From the NCBI RefSeq assembly GCF_000430645.1, contig NZ_KE387186.1, forward strand, positions 313,583 to 377,582: a DNA stretch of 64,000 nt, in the 5' to 3' direction. The position numbers and the translations under genes were made by a program. The notes beneath the pieces were generated by a model. That model searched no databases and had not been told where the DNA came from. It saw nothing but the letters and a program-made list of their open reading frames with translations. Below, piece by piece: positions 15,699-23,748 of the stretch. Numbering within the stretch: the stretch's first letter is position 1; each line of letters starts with the position of its first letter. This DNA is from Aquimarina latercula DSM 2041 (lineage in GTDB: Bacteria; Bacteroidota; Bacteroidia; Flavobacteriales; Flavobacteriaceae).

Positions 15699-17174
15699 AT
15701 GCAAATTATTTTGAAGAATTTCAATACTTATATACGATTATATGCATTGCTAATAATGATTTCATTCTTTAGTAGTTGTGTAAATGATGATTCGTTTCTT
15801 CCTGAAGAAAACACCGGTAATGTAATATCAAGTGCCGCTTTGGTTACGGTTCTTAATAATTTTGATAGTGTCGCTAATTTCCCTACAGAGAACGAGCAGT
15901 GCTTTAGGTTTGTATATCCGATTACACTTGGTTATAATACGGATTCTACTATTAGAGTAGAGAGTTATGATGGATTAGTAGATGTCATTTCAAGTCAAGG
16001 TGCTAATTTTAATGTTACTGGATTAGAATTTCCGATTAATATAATTTTTAAGAATACAGATGTCACTATATCCATTATAAATGAAATAGCTTTATTAAAT
16101 GTTTTAAGTGAATGTGAGTTTGACACAATCAGAGATGATTTTGATCAATTTTTTGATGGATGCTTTACGTTTGATTATCCGGTAACTTTATTTAATAATG
16201 CTGGAGAAGAAACTGAAATTACAACGGATGATGCATTTCAGACTTTTTATCAAGAGCAAGGAATAGCTTATCAGCCTAGTTTTAAATTTCCATTAAATGT
16301 ATTAGTGTCGCCAAATTTTGAAAGTACTGAAATAGAGACGTATTTTGGGTTCTATAGACTAATAGAATCTTGTGAAAGTAGATGTCCAAACCTTAGTTTT
16401 TCCTTCGAGTTAACAGACCAATTTAATTTGGGATATCAATTTACTGCTGATTTTCCGGATATAGAAGTAGTAGGAACGTATGATTGGTTTGTAGATGGCC
16501 AATTTATTGAGAGTGATGGCCCAAATAATCAAGGCGATAATTTATTGATGCGTGATTTTGGATCATCTGGAACTTATGAGGTTTGTATAAAAGCAGAAAC
16601 TCCTAATTGTCCAGAAGGAATAGAGTTTTGTAAGCAGATCGATGTTGCTGAGGTTTGTCCAGAATTATTTTTTGATTTTGAACAAGAACAAGGAACACTA
16701 GCGTATACTTTTACATCAAGTTTTTCTGGGATAGAAGAATTAGGTTATCAATGGTATATAGATGACCAGCTTATAGAAGAAGATGGAGGAGCTAATGGAG
16801 ATAATATATTGTCTTCTAATTTATCACCTGGAGTACGTGAGGTGTGTATAAGAACAGAAACTCCTTCTTGTCCTAATGGAACTGAGTATTGTAAAGAAAT
16901 AACTGTAGAACCAATCTGTCCTAATTTATTTTTCACTTTAGAACAAGAAGGAAATACAACAAGCTATAATTTTACTGCAGAATTTGGAAATATTGACACA
17001 ATAACATATCAATGGGAAATAGATGGGGATGTTATAGAACAAGATGGTGGACAAAGTGGAGATAATATATTCTTTTTTCAATTCGATCCTGGATCATATG
17101 AGATCTGTATTAGGACCACAACTGATACTTGTCCAGATGGAACTGAATTTTGTGAACAGTTAGTGATCGAGTAA
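15699..17174 (+). CDS. Lipoprotein with two unique N-terminal domains and three CP[EN]LFF repeats (paralogue 3)
   Basis: Predicted lipoprotein of 491 aa, function unknown. The lipobox ends SFFSSC (Cys27 from ATG 15699). After a linker there are two copies of a different domain of about 90 residues (about 65-145 and 150-228). Each has CFxFxYP[IV]TL, a central segment ending FP[IL]N[IV], and a closing S[EC]xC. Three repeats of the kind that fill paralogues 1 and 2 then follow (CPNLSF, CPELFF, CPNLFF), each with the EVC, CP and FC cysteines. The ECF-type promoter lies directly upstream, leaving about 2 bases of leader for ATG 15699; an in-frame TTG at 15711 (giving a 23-residue signal) is an alternative start. 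No clear terminator follows. Confidence 0.82.
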   Translation: MQIILKNFNTYIRLYALLIMISFFSSCVNDDSFLPEENTGNVISSAALVTVLNNFDSVANFPTENEQCFRFVYPITLGYNTDSTIRVESYDGLVDVISSQGANFNVTGLEFPINIIFKNTDVTISIINEIALLNVLSECEFDTIRDDFDQFFDGCFTFDYPVTLFNNAGEETEITTDDAFQTFYQEQGIAYQPSFKFPLNVLVSPNFESTEIETYFGFYRLIESCESRCPNLSFSFELTDQFNLGYQFTADFPDIEVVGTYDWFVDGQFIESDGPNNQGDNLLMRDFGSSGTYEVCIKAETPNCPEGIEFCKQIDVAEVCPELFFDFEQEQGTLAYTFTSSFSGIEELGYQWYIDDQLIEEDGGANGDNILSSNLSPGVREVCIRTETPSCPNGTEYCKEITVEPICPNLFFTLEQEGNTTSYNFTAEFGNIDTITYQWEIDGDVIEQDGGQSGDNIFFFQFDPGSYEICIRTTTDTCPDGTEFCEQLVIE

Positions 17175-17323
17175 ATCGCATTTTTTAAAGATTCAAAAGT
17201 GCATAAGTAATAATATTTTATATTCTATTTTTTCAATTTGGTAGTAATCCTTTGGTGATTTTTTGGATTAGATAATTCTTTCCGTGTAAGTGCTAAATTT
17301 ATAGAAAACACCCGGTGTTTCAG

Positions 17324-17331
17324 TAACTTTG
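17324..17331 (+). promoter_or_regulatory. Predicted sigma-A -7 box (TAACTTTG) for the thioesterase
   Basis: An exact TAnnTTTG match 18 bases before the ATG at 17349. Confidence 0.55.
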
Positions 17332-17348
17332 TAATAAAGTAAAGGAAT

Positions 17349-17741
17349 ATGAGATATCACACTAGGAAGATTGTAAAACCTGGAGATTTAAATCCTAATG
17401 AGACATTATTTGGAGGGAGATTGTTGGAATGGATTGACGAAGAAGCAGCACTATATGCAGTTATTCAGTTAGAAAGTAAGAAAGTTGTTACCAAGTTTAT
17501 GTCTGAAATTAATTTTGTGAGTTCTGCAGTACAAGGTGATATTGTAGAGATAGGAATGGATGTTGTTAAATTTGGAAGTTCATCCTTAGTACTGACTTGC
17601 GAGGTTAGGAATAAGTTAACTCGTAAAACAATCATTAAAGTTGAAAAGATTACGATGGTTAATCTTAACGAGAGTGGTAAACCTACACCGCACGGTAAGA
17701 CCAAAATAGAATTTGTAAGAGATAGGCTAGCTCAAAACTAA
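17349..17741 (+). CDS. Acyl-CoA thioesterase, hotdog fold (YciA/BFIT-like)
   Basis: Cytosolic acyl-CoA hydrolase of 130 aa with a single hotdog domain. The family signature is clear: VKPGDLNPNETLFGGRLLEW at residues 10-29, with the Asn and Gly-Gly of the active-site loop, then IDEEAALYA (catalytic Asp). FMSEINFVSSAVQGDIVEIG is the central helix-strand region. It matches the YciA/cytosolic acyl-CoA hydrolase group rather than the 4-hydroxybenzoyl-CoA type. Substrate length cannot be read from the sequence. It is monocistronic, with its own promoter box and a strong terminator. Confidence 0.88.
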   Translation: MRYHTRKIVKPGDLNPNETLFGGRLLEWIDEEAALYAVIQLESKKVVTKFMSEINFVSSAVQGDIVEIGMDVVKFGSSSLVLTCEVRNKLTRKTIIKVEKITMVNLNESGKPTPHGKTKIEFVRDRLAQN

Positions 17742-17770
17742 TCCTTTTTAGTATTAGGATGTAATTTGAC

Positions 17771-17809
17771 TAAACAGAAGTTACCTTTCTTAGATAACTT
17801 CTGTTTTTT
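17771..17809 (+). terminator. Terminator after the thioesterase gene
   Basis: AAACAGAAGTTA pairs perfectly with TAACTTCTGTTT across an 11-base loop; a T run follows. The convergent leader-peptide gene ends 11 bases later. Confidence 0.85.
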
Positions 17810-17819
17810 AGTTGTTTAA

Positions 17820-17975
17820 TTAATTACCATAATAAGCTTCACATTCAGAAGACATATCATAAAACCAAGTTTCTGGTTTATCGCAGTTTTCATAATTAAT
17901 ACCTCCACTAATCACTTTTTTCTGATCTTTTTTTAATAATGTAATTCCTTCTAAATTTAGCATGTCTTTTAACAT
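17820..17975 (-). CDS. Orphan double-glycine-leader peptide (bacteriocin-type precursor)
   Basis: Small secreted-peptide precursor of 51 aa. ATG 17975 is preferred to the upstream frame opening at 18017, because the family starts with MLK/MKK. The N-terminal 25 residues are a typical Bacteroidota leader: a hydrophobic Leu pattern, then KKDQKKVISGG. The expected cut after Gly25 would release a 26-residue acidic core with two cysteines (31 and 45) and aromatic residues. In this leader class a C39 peptidase of an ABC exporter does the cleavage; no such gene is nearby. It is related in leader, but not in core, to the three precursors at 37.8-38.6 kb. No maturation enzyme adjoins it. Target and activity unknown. 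Confidence 0.7.
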   Translation of the reverse strand: MLKDMLNLEGITLLKKDQKKVISGGINYENCDKPETWFYDMSSECEAYYGN

Positions 17976-18095
17976 AATGAAATGATTTGAATGATTTATA
18001 CTAAGTATTAATAACATTAAAGAAGAATATGTTACTAGGTAAAAGGAGGGAAAAAGTAGTATTTTAACAAAAGATTTGCACGAAAGTAGTGTTCG

Positions 18096-18392
18096 CTATC
18101 TAAGAACAATCTTTTTAATGAGTGAGCGTCCTAAAGCTTCATTTAGATTGGTAATAATCTTTTCTTTACCGTAGCTTAATTCTTCTCTAAGAACAGAAGA
18201 GGTAAGTTCTATATATAAGGTTTCACGATCAAGTTTGATATTTCTTGTGTATTTGTTTATGGCAGGTCCCATGATTTGTTCCCAAACATCACGCACTTCT
18301 ACTTTATCCAGCCCTTTCTGGAGTTTGTTTTCATTTACGAATTCTTTGAGCACATCACTAATACTTAGGTGATCATTTTGCCTTTTTGCCAT
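18096..18392 (-). CDS. DUF721 family protein (DciA-like)
   Basis: Small basic cytosolic protein of 98 aa of the DUF721 family. The sequence shows ISDVLKEFVNENKLQKGLDK, VEVRDVWEQIMGPAINKYT and YIELTSSVLREELSYGKEKI, as in family members located next to recF. The DciA branch of this family loads the replicative helicase DnaB in bacteria lacking DnaC, so a role at replication initiation is plausible here but inferred. The start codon touches the stop of the upstream lipoprotein gene with no bases between, and recF lies just upstream of that, so the three genes are probably co-transcribed. Confidence 0.8.
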   Translation of the reverse strand: MAKRQNDHLSISDVLKEFVNENKLQKGLDKVEVRDVWEQIMGPAINKYTRNIKLDRETLYIELTSSVLREELSYGKEKIITNLNEALGRSLIKKIVLR

Positions 18393-18806
18393 TTATAATT
18401 CAAGCTTTTTATATGGTTTGTAAAAGTATAGATTTCCAGCTTCATTCTTTATAATTAATTGGTTTTCTTTTGCAGAGACAAGTGTTTCTTTCCATTTTGA
18501 TAATGGAGTCGTGTAATATATCCTTAGACTATCATTCTCTATCTCCAATGTAAAAAATTCTCTGTCTTTCGTAGTTATAAAATTACCATCTAATTGAGGT
18601 TGTACTTTTTTACGAATCCCTTTTTTATCTTTCACTTCGAAATAATCAATACTTTGATTAAAATTATATTGTTTTTCGATGCCGTCATATGTAATTACCT
18701 TTTCTATTTCCCAATAACCTGAGATATGTTTTATAAACGTTTCGGGATTAGGTTTGGAACAAGAAGTTATTATAAGGATGAATATGAATAGACCATTTTT
18801 TAGCAT
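18393..18806 (-). CDS. Small lipoprotein, lipocalin-like, unknown function
   Basis: Predicted lipoprotein of 137 aa: signal peptide with lipobox LIITSC (Cys16). The mature part has the pattern of a small beta-barrel (HISGYWEIEKVITYDGIEKQ near residues 28-47, DREFFTLEIENDSLRIYYT, and LIIKNEAGNLYFYKPYKKLE at the end), reminiscent of lipocalin-like domains of Bacteroidota, but I cannot name a family with confidence. It lies 20 bases downstream of recF and directly abuts the DUF721 gene. The recF-lipoprotein-DUF721 order suggests one transcript with no obvious functional link. Confidence 0.65.
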   Translation of the reverse strand: MLKNGLFIFILIITSCSKPNPETFIKHISGYWEIEKVITYDGIEKQYNFNQSIDYFEVKDKKGIRKKVQPQLDGNFITTKDREFFTLEIENDSLRIYYTTPLSKWKETLVSAKENQLIIKNEAGNLYFYKPYKKLEL

Positions 18807-18826
18807 AAAGATCGTTTTTTATTTAA

Positions 18827-19912
18827 TTAGGAATCTAGTTTAATAATCTTATAGGATTGTGATATCTTTTTTATAACACTTTCCGTTCGATCAGCGTGCG
18901 TATCACTAATAAAAAGTTGTCCAAAGTTTTGATCATCTACTAGTTGTATAATATGTTCTACACGTTTTTCATCTAACTTATCAAAAATATCATCTAATAG
19001 TAATAAAGGATTTACCTTACTTTGTTTTTTAATAAAATCAAATTGTGCCAGTTTTAAAGCAATTAAAAATGATTTTTGTTGCCCCTGACTTCCAAATTTT
19101 TTTATAGGATATCCTTCAATTTCAAAAGATAGGTCATCTTTATGAACACCAACACTTGTATATTGTAACATTCTATCTTTTGAGAGGTTTTGTTCCAATA
19201 ATGTTAATAGATTATTTTCAGATAATTTACTTTGATAACGTAATGACACGGATTCTTTACCTGAGCTAATAGCCTCATAACGTTCTATGAATATTGGGAT
19301 GAATGTTTCAAGAAAAGCAGTTCTTTTTTGAAATATGGAATTACCAAGTTCATTTAATTGTTGATTGTATATTTCTAAAGTAGTAGGGTCAAAGGTGTTA
19401 TTAGCAGCAAAATACTTCAAAAGTGAATTTCGTTGAGAAACTACTTTAGAATATTTTAATAATGTGGATAGATATGCTGTATCACTCTGAGAAATCACAC
19501 CATCTATAAACTTACGACGAGTATCACTCCCATCGGTTATAAGATCTCTATCGGCTGGAGAAATAATCACTAGAGGAAGAAAACCTATATGTTCACTAAA
19601 AGTATCATACGCCTTACCATTTCGTTTAATTACTTTCTTCTGTCCGCGTTTAGCACTTACAATTACTTTTTCTTCACGATCAGATTTTTCATAGCGTCCT
19701 TCTACCACGAAAAAATCAGTACCATGTTTAATATTTTGACCGGTAATAGGATTAAAATAACTTTTTCCAAAAGATAAATGATAGATAGCATCCAGAATAT
19801 TAGTTTTTCCTACTCCATTGTGTCCAACAAGGCAATTAATCTTAACATCAAAATCGAAATTCTCCGATTCAAAATTTTTGTAATTGATTAAAGAAAGTGA
19901 TTTTAGAATCAT
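18827..19912 (-). CDS. recF: DNA replication and repair protein RecF
   Basis: SMC-like ATPase of 361 aa that loads RecA at single-stranded gaps with RecO and RecR. The N-terminus has the RecF opening (LKSLSLINYKNFESENFDF) and Walker A at residues 30-37 (GHNGVGKT). ISPADRDLITDGSDTRRKF near residues 116-134 is the family signature. The ABC signature region is IKKFGSQGQQKSFLIALKLA, and Walker B is PLLLLDDIFDKLDEKR near 295-310. The length is standard. It heads a minus-strand cluster with a lipoprotein and DUF721. The divergent TPR-protein gene begins 137 bases away. Confidence 0.95.
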   Translation of the reverse strand: MILKSLSLINYKNFESENFDFDVKINCLVGHNGVGKTNILDAIYHLSFGKSYFNPITGQNIKHGTDFFVVEGRYEKSDREEKVIVSAKRGQKKVIKRNGKAYDTFSEHIGFLPLVIISPADRDLITDGSDTRRKFIDGVISQSDTAYLSTLLKYSKVVSQRNSLLKYFAANNTFDPTTLEIYNQQLNELGNSIFQKRTAFLETFIPIFIERYEAISSGKESVSLRYQSKLSENNLLTLLEQNLSKDRMLQYTSVGVHKDDLSFEIEGYPIKKFGSQGQQKSFLIALKLAQFDFIKKQSKVNPLLLLDDIFDKLDEKRVEHIIQLVDDQNFGQLFISDTHADRTESVIKKISQSYKIIKLDS

Positions 19913-20020
19913 AAATTACTGATCGTCAGCAAGTAGCGACTTTTTAGAAATTCTCAAATAAGAAGTGCAAAATATTGAAAAATAACAAATATTTTCGCTT
20001 TTAATTATGAATAAAAATTT

Positions 20021-20028
20021 TATTTTTG
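20021..20028 (+). promoter_or_regulatory. Predicted sigma-A -7 box (TATTTTTG) for the TPR protein/ribH
   Basis: An exact TAnnTTTG match 21 bases before the ATG at 20049, in the recF divergent region. Confidence 0.55.
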
Positions 20029-20048
20029 CCGTTCATTAAATATAATTT

Positions 20049-20822
20049 ATGGCAACTTATAAGAAACGAGGATACAAACCAAAAAATAAAGCAGAAGAGG
20101 TAGAGCAATTAGAAGACAATTCTACAACTGCTGAGGTATTTAATACTTTGGATGAAGGTGCTTCCCGAACTGAAGAATGGGTTGCTGCTAATCAAAAGTA
20201 TATATTTATCATTGTTGGTGCTATTGCCGCTGTAGTATTAGGATATCTTGGATATCAGAAATATGTTCAGGAGCCTAAAGAATTAGAAGCTTCTAATGAA
20301 ATGTTCAAAGCGCAACAATATTTTGATAATGCAGTAAATGGAAACACCACTGTTAGTGATTCTTTATATACATTAGCTCTTAACGGAGGAGAAGGGAAAT
20401 ACGGATTCTTAGAGATCATTGAAAATTATGGTGGTACTAAGGCAGCTAATCTTGCTAATTATTATGCAGGATTCTCTTATTTAAATATGAAAAAATATCA
20501 AGAAGCTATTGATCATCTTGATAAATTTAAGAGTGATGACGAAATGTTAGGACCGCTAGCATTAGGAGGAATAGGTGATGCTTTTGCTCAATTAGATCAG
20601 ACGGGAGAAGCTTTATCGTATTATGAAAGAGCCGCAAAAGCTAAGAGCAACGAATTTACGACTCCTAAGTTTTTATTAAAATCTGCTGTAACTGCAATAT
20701 CATTAGGGAAACCGGAATTAGCAGTTACTTATTTAGAAAGAATTAAAGAAGAGTTTTCTAAAAGTGTTGAGGCTAACCAAGCGGATGTACATTTAGGAAG
20801 AGCTCAAGGAATGCTTAAGTAG
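20049..20822 (+). CDS. Membrane-anchored TPR protein (YfgM/tol-pal-like)
   Basis: Single-pass membrane protein of 257 aa. Residues 1-50 are basic then acidic and cytoplasmic, a membrane helix lies at about 56-74 (IFIIVGAIAAVVLGYLGYQKY), and the rest is a periplasmic TPR domain (ANYYAGFSYLNMKKYQEAID, LGPLALGGIGDAFAQLDQTG, EALSYYERAAKA). Topology and repeat arrangement resemble YfgM-type chaperone-associated proteins. Exact partners cannot be read here. It lies 88 bases upstream of ribH on the same strand, a pairing I recall from other Flavobacteriia. Confidence 0.75.
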   Translation: MATYKKRGYKPKNKAEEVEQLEDNSTTAEVFNTLDEGASRTEEWVAANQKYIFIIVGAIAAVVLGYLGYQKYVQEPKELEASNEMFKAQQYFDNAVNGNTTVSDSLYTLALNGGEGKYGFLEIIENYGGTKAANLANYYAGFSYLNMKKYQEAIDHLDKFKSDDEMLGPLALGGIGDAFAQLDQTGEALSYYERAAKAKSNEFTTPKFLLKSAVTAISLGKPELAVTYLERIKEEFSKSVEANQADVHLGRAQGMLK

Positions 20823-20910
20823 TATTCATAGTTGTTCGGTCATAGTTTTTGCGGTAGTATTAATTTACAGTAAGCACTATCAACTTTTCAACAATAAACC
20901 ATTAAATAAA

Positions 20911-21408
20911 ATGGCTACAGAAAATAAAAATTTATCTCAATACGATAAAACAACAATCCCAAATTCGAAAAATTTTCGGTTTGGGATTGTTGTTTCGGAA
21001 TGGAATGATACCATTACCGAAGGACTTTTTCAAGGCGCATTTGACGCGTTAATAGATTGTGGAGCTATCAAGGATAATATTGTGCGATGGAATGTTCCTG
21101 GTAGTTTTGAACTTATCTATGGATGTAAGAAAATGCAAGAATCGTATGATATGTTAGATGCCGTAATTGCAATCGGGAGTGTAATTCAGGGAGAGACTAA
21201 ACATTTTGATTTTGTATGCGATGGAGTTACTCAAGGAATTAAAGACCTAAATATCCAAAATGATATTCCTGTTATATTTTGTGTACTTACAGATAATAAT
21301 ATGCAACAATCTATTGATAGATCTGGAGGTAAACACGGTAATAAAGGAACAGAGGCAGCTATCGCTGCTATAAAAATGGCTCAGTTGCGCAAAGATGCAA
21401 AGTTTTAA
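20911..21408 (+). CDS. ribH: 6,7-dimethyl-8-ribityllumazine synthase
   Basis: Penultimate enzyme of riboflavin synthesis; it condenses 5-amino-6-ribitylaminouracil with dihydroxybutanone phosphate and assembles as a pentamer or 60-mer. The 165-aa product has the usual length. Signatures are FGIVVSEWNDTITEGLFQGA, WNVPGSFELIYGCKK, VIAIGSVIQGETKHFDFVCD (with the catalytic His of the TxHF motif), GVTQGIKDL, IPVIFCVLT and GNKGTEAAIAAIKMA. I see no FMN riboswitch upstream. It may be co-transcribed with the preceding TPR gene. Confidence 0.95.
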   Translation: MATENKNLSQYDKTTIPNSKNFRFGIVVSEWNDTITEGLFQGAFDALIDCGAIKDNIVRWNVPGSFELIYGCKKMQESYDMLDAVIAIGSVIQGETKHFDFVCDGVTQGIKDLNIQNDIPVIFCVLTDNNMQQSIDRSGGKHGNKGTEAAIAAIKMAQLRKDAKF

Positions 21409-21535
21409 TTGATCTTGAGTATACTAGCTTATATCATTATATTCTTTTCTTAATTCTAAAACGGCATCATACTTGCTGTTCATATTTTCAATGTTATTGT
21501 AATGCTAAAAGCTTTAGATTACTATGCATTTTAAG

Positions 21536-21543
21536 TATATTTG
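21536..21543 (+). promoter_or_regulatory. Predicted sigma-A -7 box (TATATTTG) for the mutL operon
   Basis: An exact TAnnTTTG match. It covers the TTG codon that opens the next reading frame, so that TTG cannot be the start; the GTG at 21571 can. Confidence 0.55.
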
Positions 21544-21570
21544 AATAATATAAAAAGAAAGGAGCATCAC

Positions 21571-21864
21571 GTGAAATTAAGTATCCCTAAAAGAAAAACT
21601 AATCGCAGGTACAACTACACTCCCCGATATTATAAGGGAAAGAGTGATGGTAATATCTATGATTTCGAAAATAGAATTACTAAATATCGCGATACTAGAA
21701 ATGCAATTGACTTTGGCTCTCAATGGAGTGAGGATCGAAAAGCTAGTAGAAATAGAGGCAATCGAGAAATAAATAAAAGAGTCATTTATGTCGCATTTGT
21801 GTTAATCTTCATTTTTTTATATTTAATTGATTTTGATTTATCCATATTTACTGCCCGACAATAA
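21571..21864 (+). CDS. Small basic membrane protein upstream of mutL
   Basis: Protein of 97 aa, function unknown. The frame is open from a TTG at 21541, but a promoter box overlaps that codon, and the GTG at 21571 is preceded by AAAGGAG about 9 bases upstream, a rare clear Shine-Dalgarno for this genome. The first 75 residues are very rich in Arg, Lys, Asn and Tyr (KRKTNRRYNYTPRYYKG), suggesting nucleic-acid or phospholipid contact. One C-terminal membrane helix lies at about 74-90 (VIYVAFVLIFIFLYLIDF). Its stop codon abuts the mutL start with no gap, so the two are translationally coupled. I do not recognise a named family. Confidence 0.7.
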   Translation: MKLSIPKRKTNRRYNYTPRYYKGKSDGNIYDFENRITKYRDTRNAIDFGSQWSEDRKASRNRGNREINKRVIYVAFVLIFIFLYLIDFDLSIFTARQ

Positions 21865-23742
21865 ATGTCAGATATCATACAACTATTACCGGATCACGTA
21901 GCCAATCAAATAGCTGCCGGAGAGGTAGTGCAGAGACCTGCTTCTGTAGTAAAAGAACTATTAGAAAATGCAATTGATGCTAAGGCTGAGCATATCAAAT
22001 TAATAATTAAAGAGGCTGGAAAAACACTTATTCAAGTAATTGATGATGGAGTAGGGATGAGTGTTACAGATGCGCGACTTAGTTTTGAGCGTCATGCCAC
22101 TTCTAAAATAAAATCAGCAGAAGACCTTTTCCAATTAAATACAAAAGGATTTAGGGGAGAGGCACTTGCTTCTATTGCAGCTATTGCTCATGTCGAGTTA
22201 AAGACTAAGCAGGAAAATGATGAGGTTGGAACTGAAATAAAGATAGAAGGGAGTGAAGTGACTTCTCAGGAAGTTTGTGTTACTCCGAAAGGAACTTCTA
22301 TATGTGTTAAGAATTTGTTTTATAATATTCCGGCAAGACGAAATTTTTTAAAATCAAATACTGTAGAACTTCGACATATAATTGATGAATTTCATCGAGT
22401 AGCTATGGTACATCCAGATATTAAGTTTGATATGTATCATAATGGAAGTGAGGTTTTTAGTCTACCGGCAGCAAATCATCGTCAGAGAATAGTACATATT
22501 TTTGGAGGAAAAACGAATGAGAAATTGGTTCCGATTGATGAGGAAACTGATTTAGTAAGTATTACCGGGTTTGTCTGTAAACCTGAATATGCAAAAAGAA
22601 CTAGAGGTGAACAATTCTTTTTTGTAAATAATAGATTTATTAAAAGTGCATATCTTAACCATGGAGTAAATTCAGCTTTTGAAGGATTGTTAAAAGAAAA
22701 AACACATCCAAGTTATTTTATTTATCTCACAGTAGATCCAACCTCTATAGATATTAATATTCATCCGACAAAAACTGAAATTAAGTTTGATGATGAGCAC
22801 GCATTATATGCAATGTTACGTTCTACAATTAAACATAGTTTAGGGCAATTTAATGTAGCTCCTGTTTTAGATTTTAATAGAGATTCTTCCATGGATACTC
22901 CATATGAGTATAAAAGTAAAATGGCCCAAACACCCACTATAGAGGTAGACAGAAGTTTTAACCCTTTTAAGGAGGATAAAAAAGAAGATTCATCTTTTTC
23001 ATCTACAAAGAACTATAATAATTTAAAAAAAGAATCAGCAGGTAGTTGGGAAAATTTATATGCTGGTTTGGATACAACCGAAATACACTCTAAACAAACA
23101 GAGAGTGAGTTTTCTTCTATTCAATTTGAGAGTTCGGAAGTAACAGGTTCGTTATTTGATGGAGATCAGCAGACAGAATTAGAGCATAATACTACATACC
23201 AGTTGAGAAGGAAGTATATCATTACCACAATTAAAAGTGGAATGGTAATAATACACCAAAATAGAGCACATCAGCGAGTACTTTATGAAGAGGTACTACG
23301 TAATATTACTATGGCGAGTGCTGTTAGTCAGCAATTGCTGTTTCCATTAAAATTGTCTTTTTCTAAACAAGAAATACAATTATTAAAGGAGGTTCAGGAG
23401 CAGTTAGAAAATACAGGGTTTGTTTTTGGAGAAATTACAGATGGAGAGGTTTCGATATCAGGTATACCTACAGTTACAACAGAAAGTGAAGTTTCGGTAC
23501 TGTTAGAAAAATTAATTAGTGATATCGAACAAGAAGTTCCAGATAGTGGATTCTCTTTAACTGATCTTTTAGCAAGATCTATTTCAGGAAGTATTGCAGT
23601 AAGAACTGGTGTTAATTTAGGAAAAGAGCAATTGCAGCATATAGTAAATAGTCTTTTTGCTTGCACAGAACCAACAGTAACACCAGATAATAAGCCAACA
23701 TTCATCACGTTAACAGTAGATGATATAGATAAAAAATTTTAA
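21865..23742 (+). CDS. mutL: DNA mismatch repair protein MutL
   Basis: Mismatch-repair ATPase of 625 aa that couples MutS recognition to strand removal. The GHKL ATPase domain (1-330) shows VANQIAAGEVVQRPASVVKE, LLENAIDAKAEHIKL, DDGVGMSVTDARL, RHATSKI, TKGFRGEALASIAAIAHVEL and IPARRNFLKS. Then comes a linker rich in Ser/Glu (about 345-435), and a C-terminal dimerisation domain (about 440-620). The nuclease motif DQHA(x)2E(x)4E of endonuclease-type MutLs is altered: around residues 464-476 it reads HQNRAHQRVLYEE, so the first Asp, the His and one Glu are replaced. It starts directly after the small membrane protein gene and precedes two rhomboid genes. Confidence 0.95.
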   Translation: MSDIIQLLPDHVANQIAAGEVVQRPASVVKELLENAIDAKAEHIKLIIKEAGKTLIQVIDDGVGMSVTDARLSFERHATSKIKSAEDLFQLNTKGFRGEALASIAAIAHVELKTKQENDEVGTEIKIEGSEVTSQEVCVTPKGTSICVKNLFYNIPARRNFLKSNTVELRHIIDEFHRVAMVHPDIKFDMYHNGSEVFSLPAANHRQRIVHIFGGKTNEKLVPIDEETDLVSITGFVCKPEYAKRTRGEQFFFVNNRFIKSAYLNHGVNSAFEGLLKEKTHPSYFIYLTVDPTSIDINIHPTKTEIKFDDEHALYAMLRSTIKHSLGQFNVAPVLDFNRDSSMDTPYEYKSKMAQTPTIEVDRSFNPFKEDKKEDSSFSSTKNYNNLKKESAGSWENLYAGLDTTEIHSKQTESEFSSIQFESSEVTGSLFDGDQQTELEHNTTYQLRRKYIITTIKSGMVIIHQNRAHQRVLYEEVLRNITMASAVSQQLLFPLKLSFSKQEIQLLKEVQEQLENTGFVFGEITDGEVSISGIPTVTTESEVSVLLEKLISDIEQEVPDSGFSLTDLLARSISGSIAVRTGVNLGKEQLQHIVNSLFACTEPTVTPDNKPTFITLTVDDIDKKF

Positions 23743-23748
23743 AAGTAC

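Noticed and set aside
20823..20910. FMN riboswitch upstream of ribH
   Set aside because: The 88-base gap is too short and lacks the conserved RFN-element segments.
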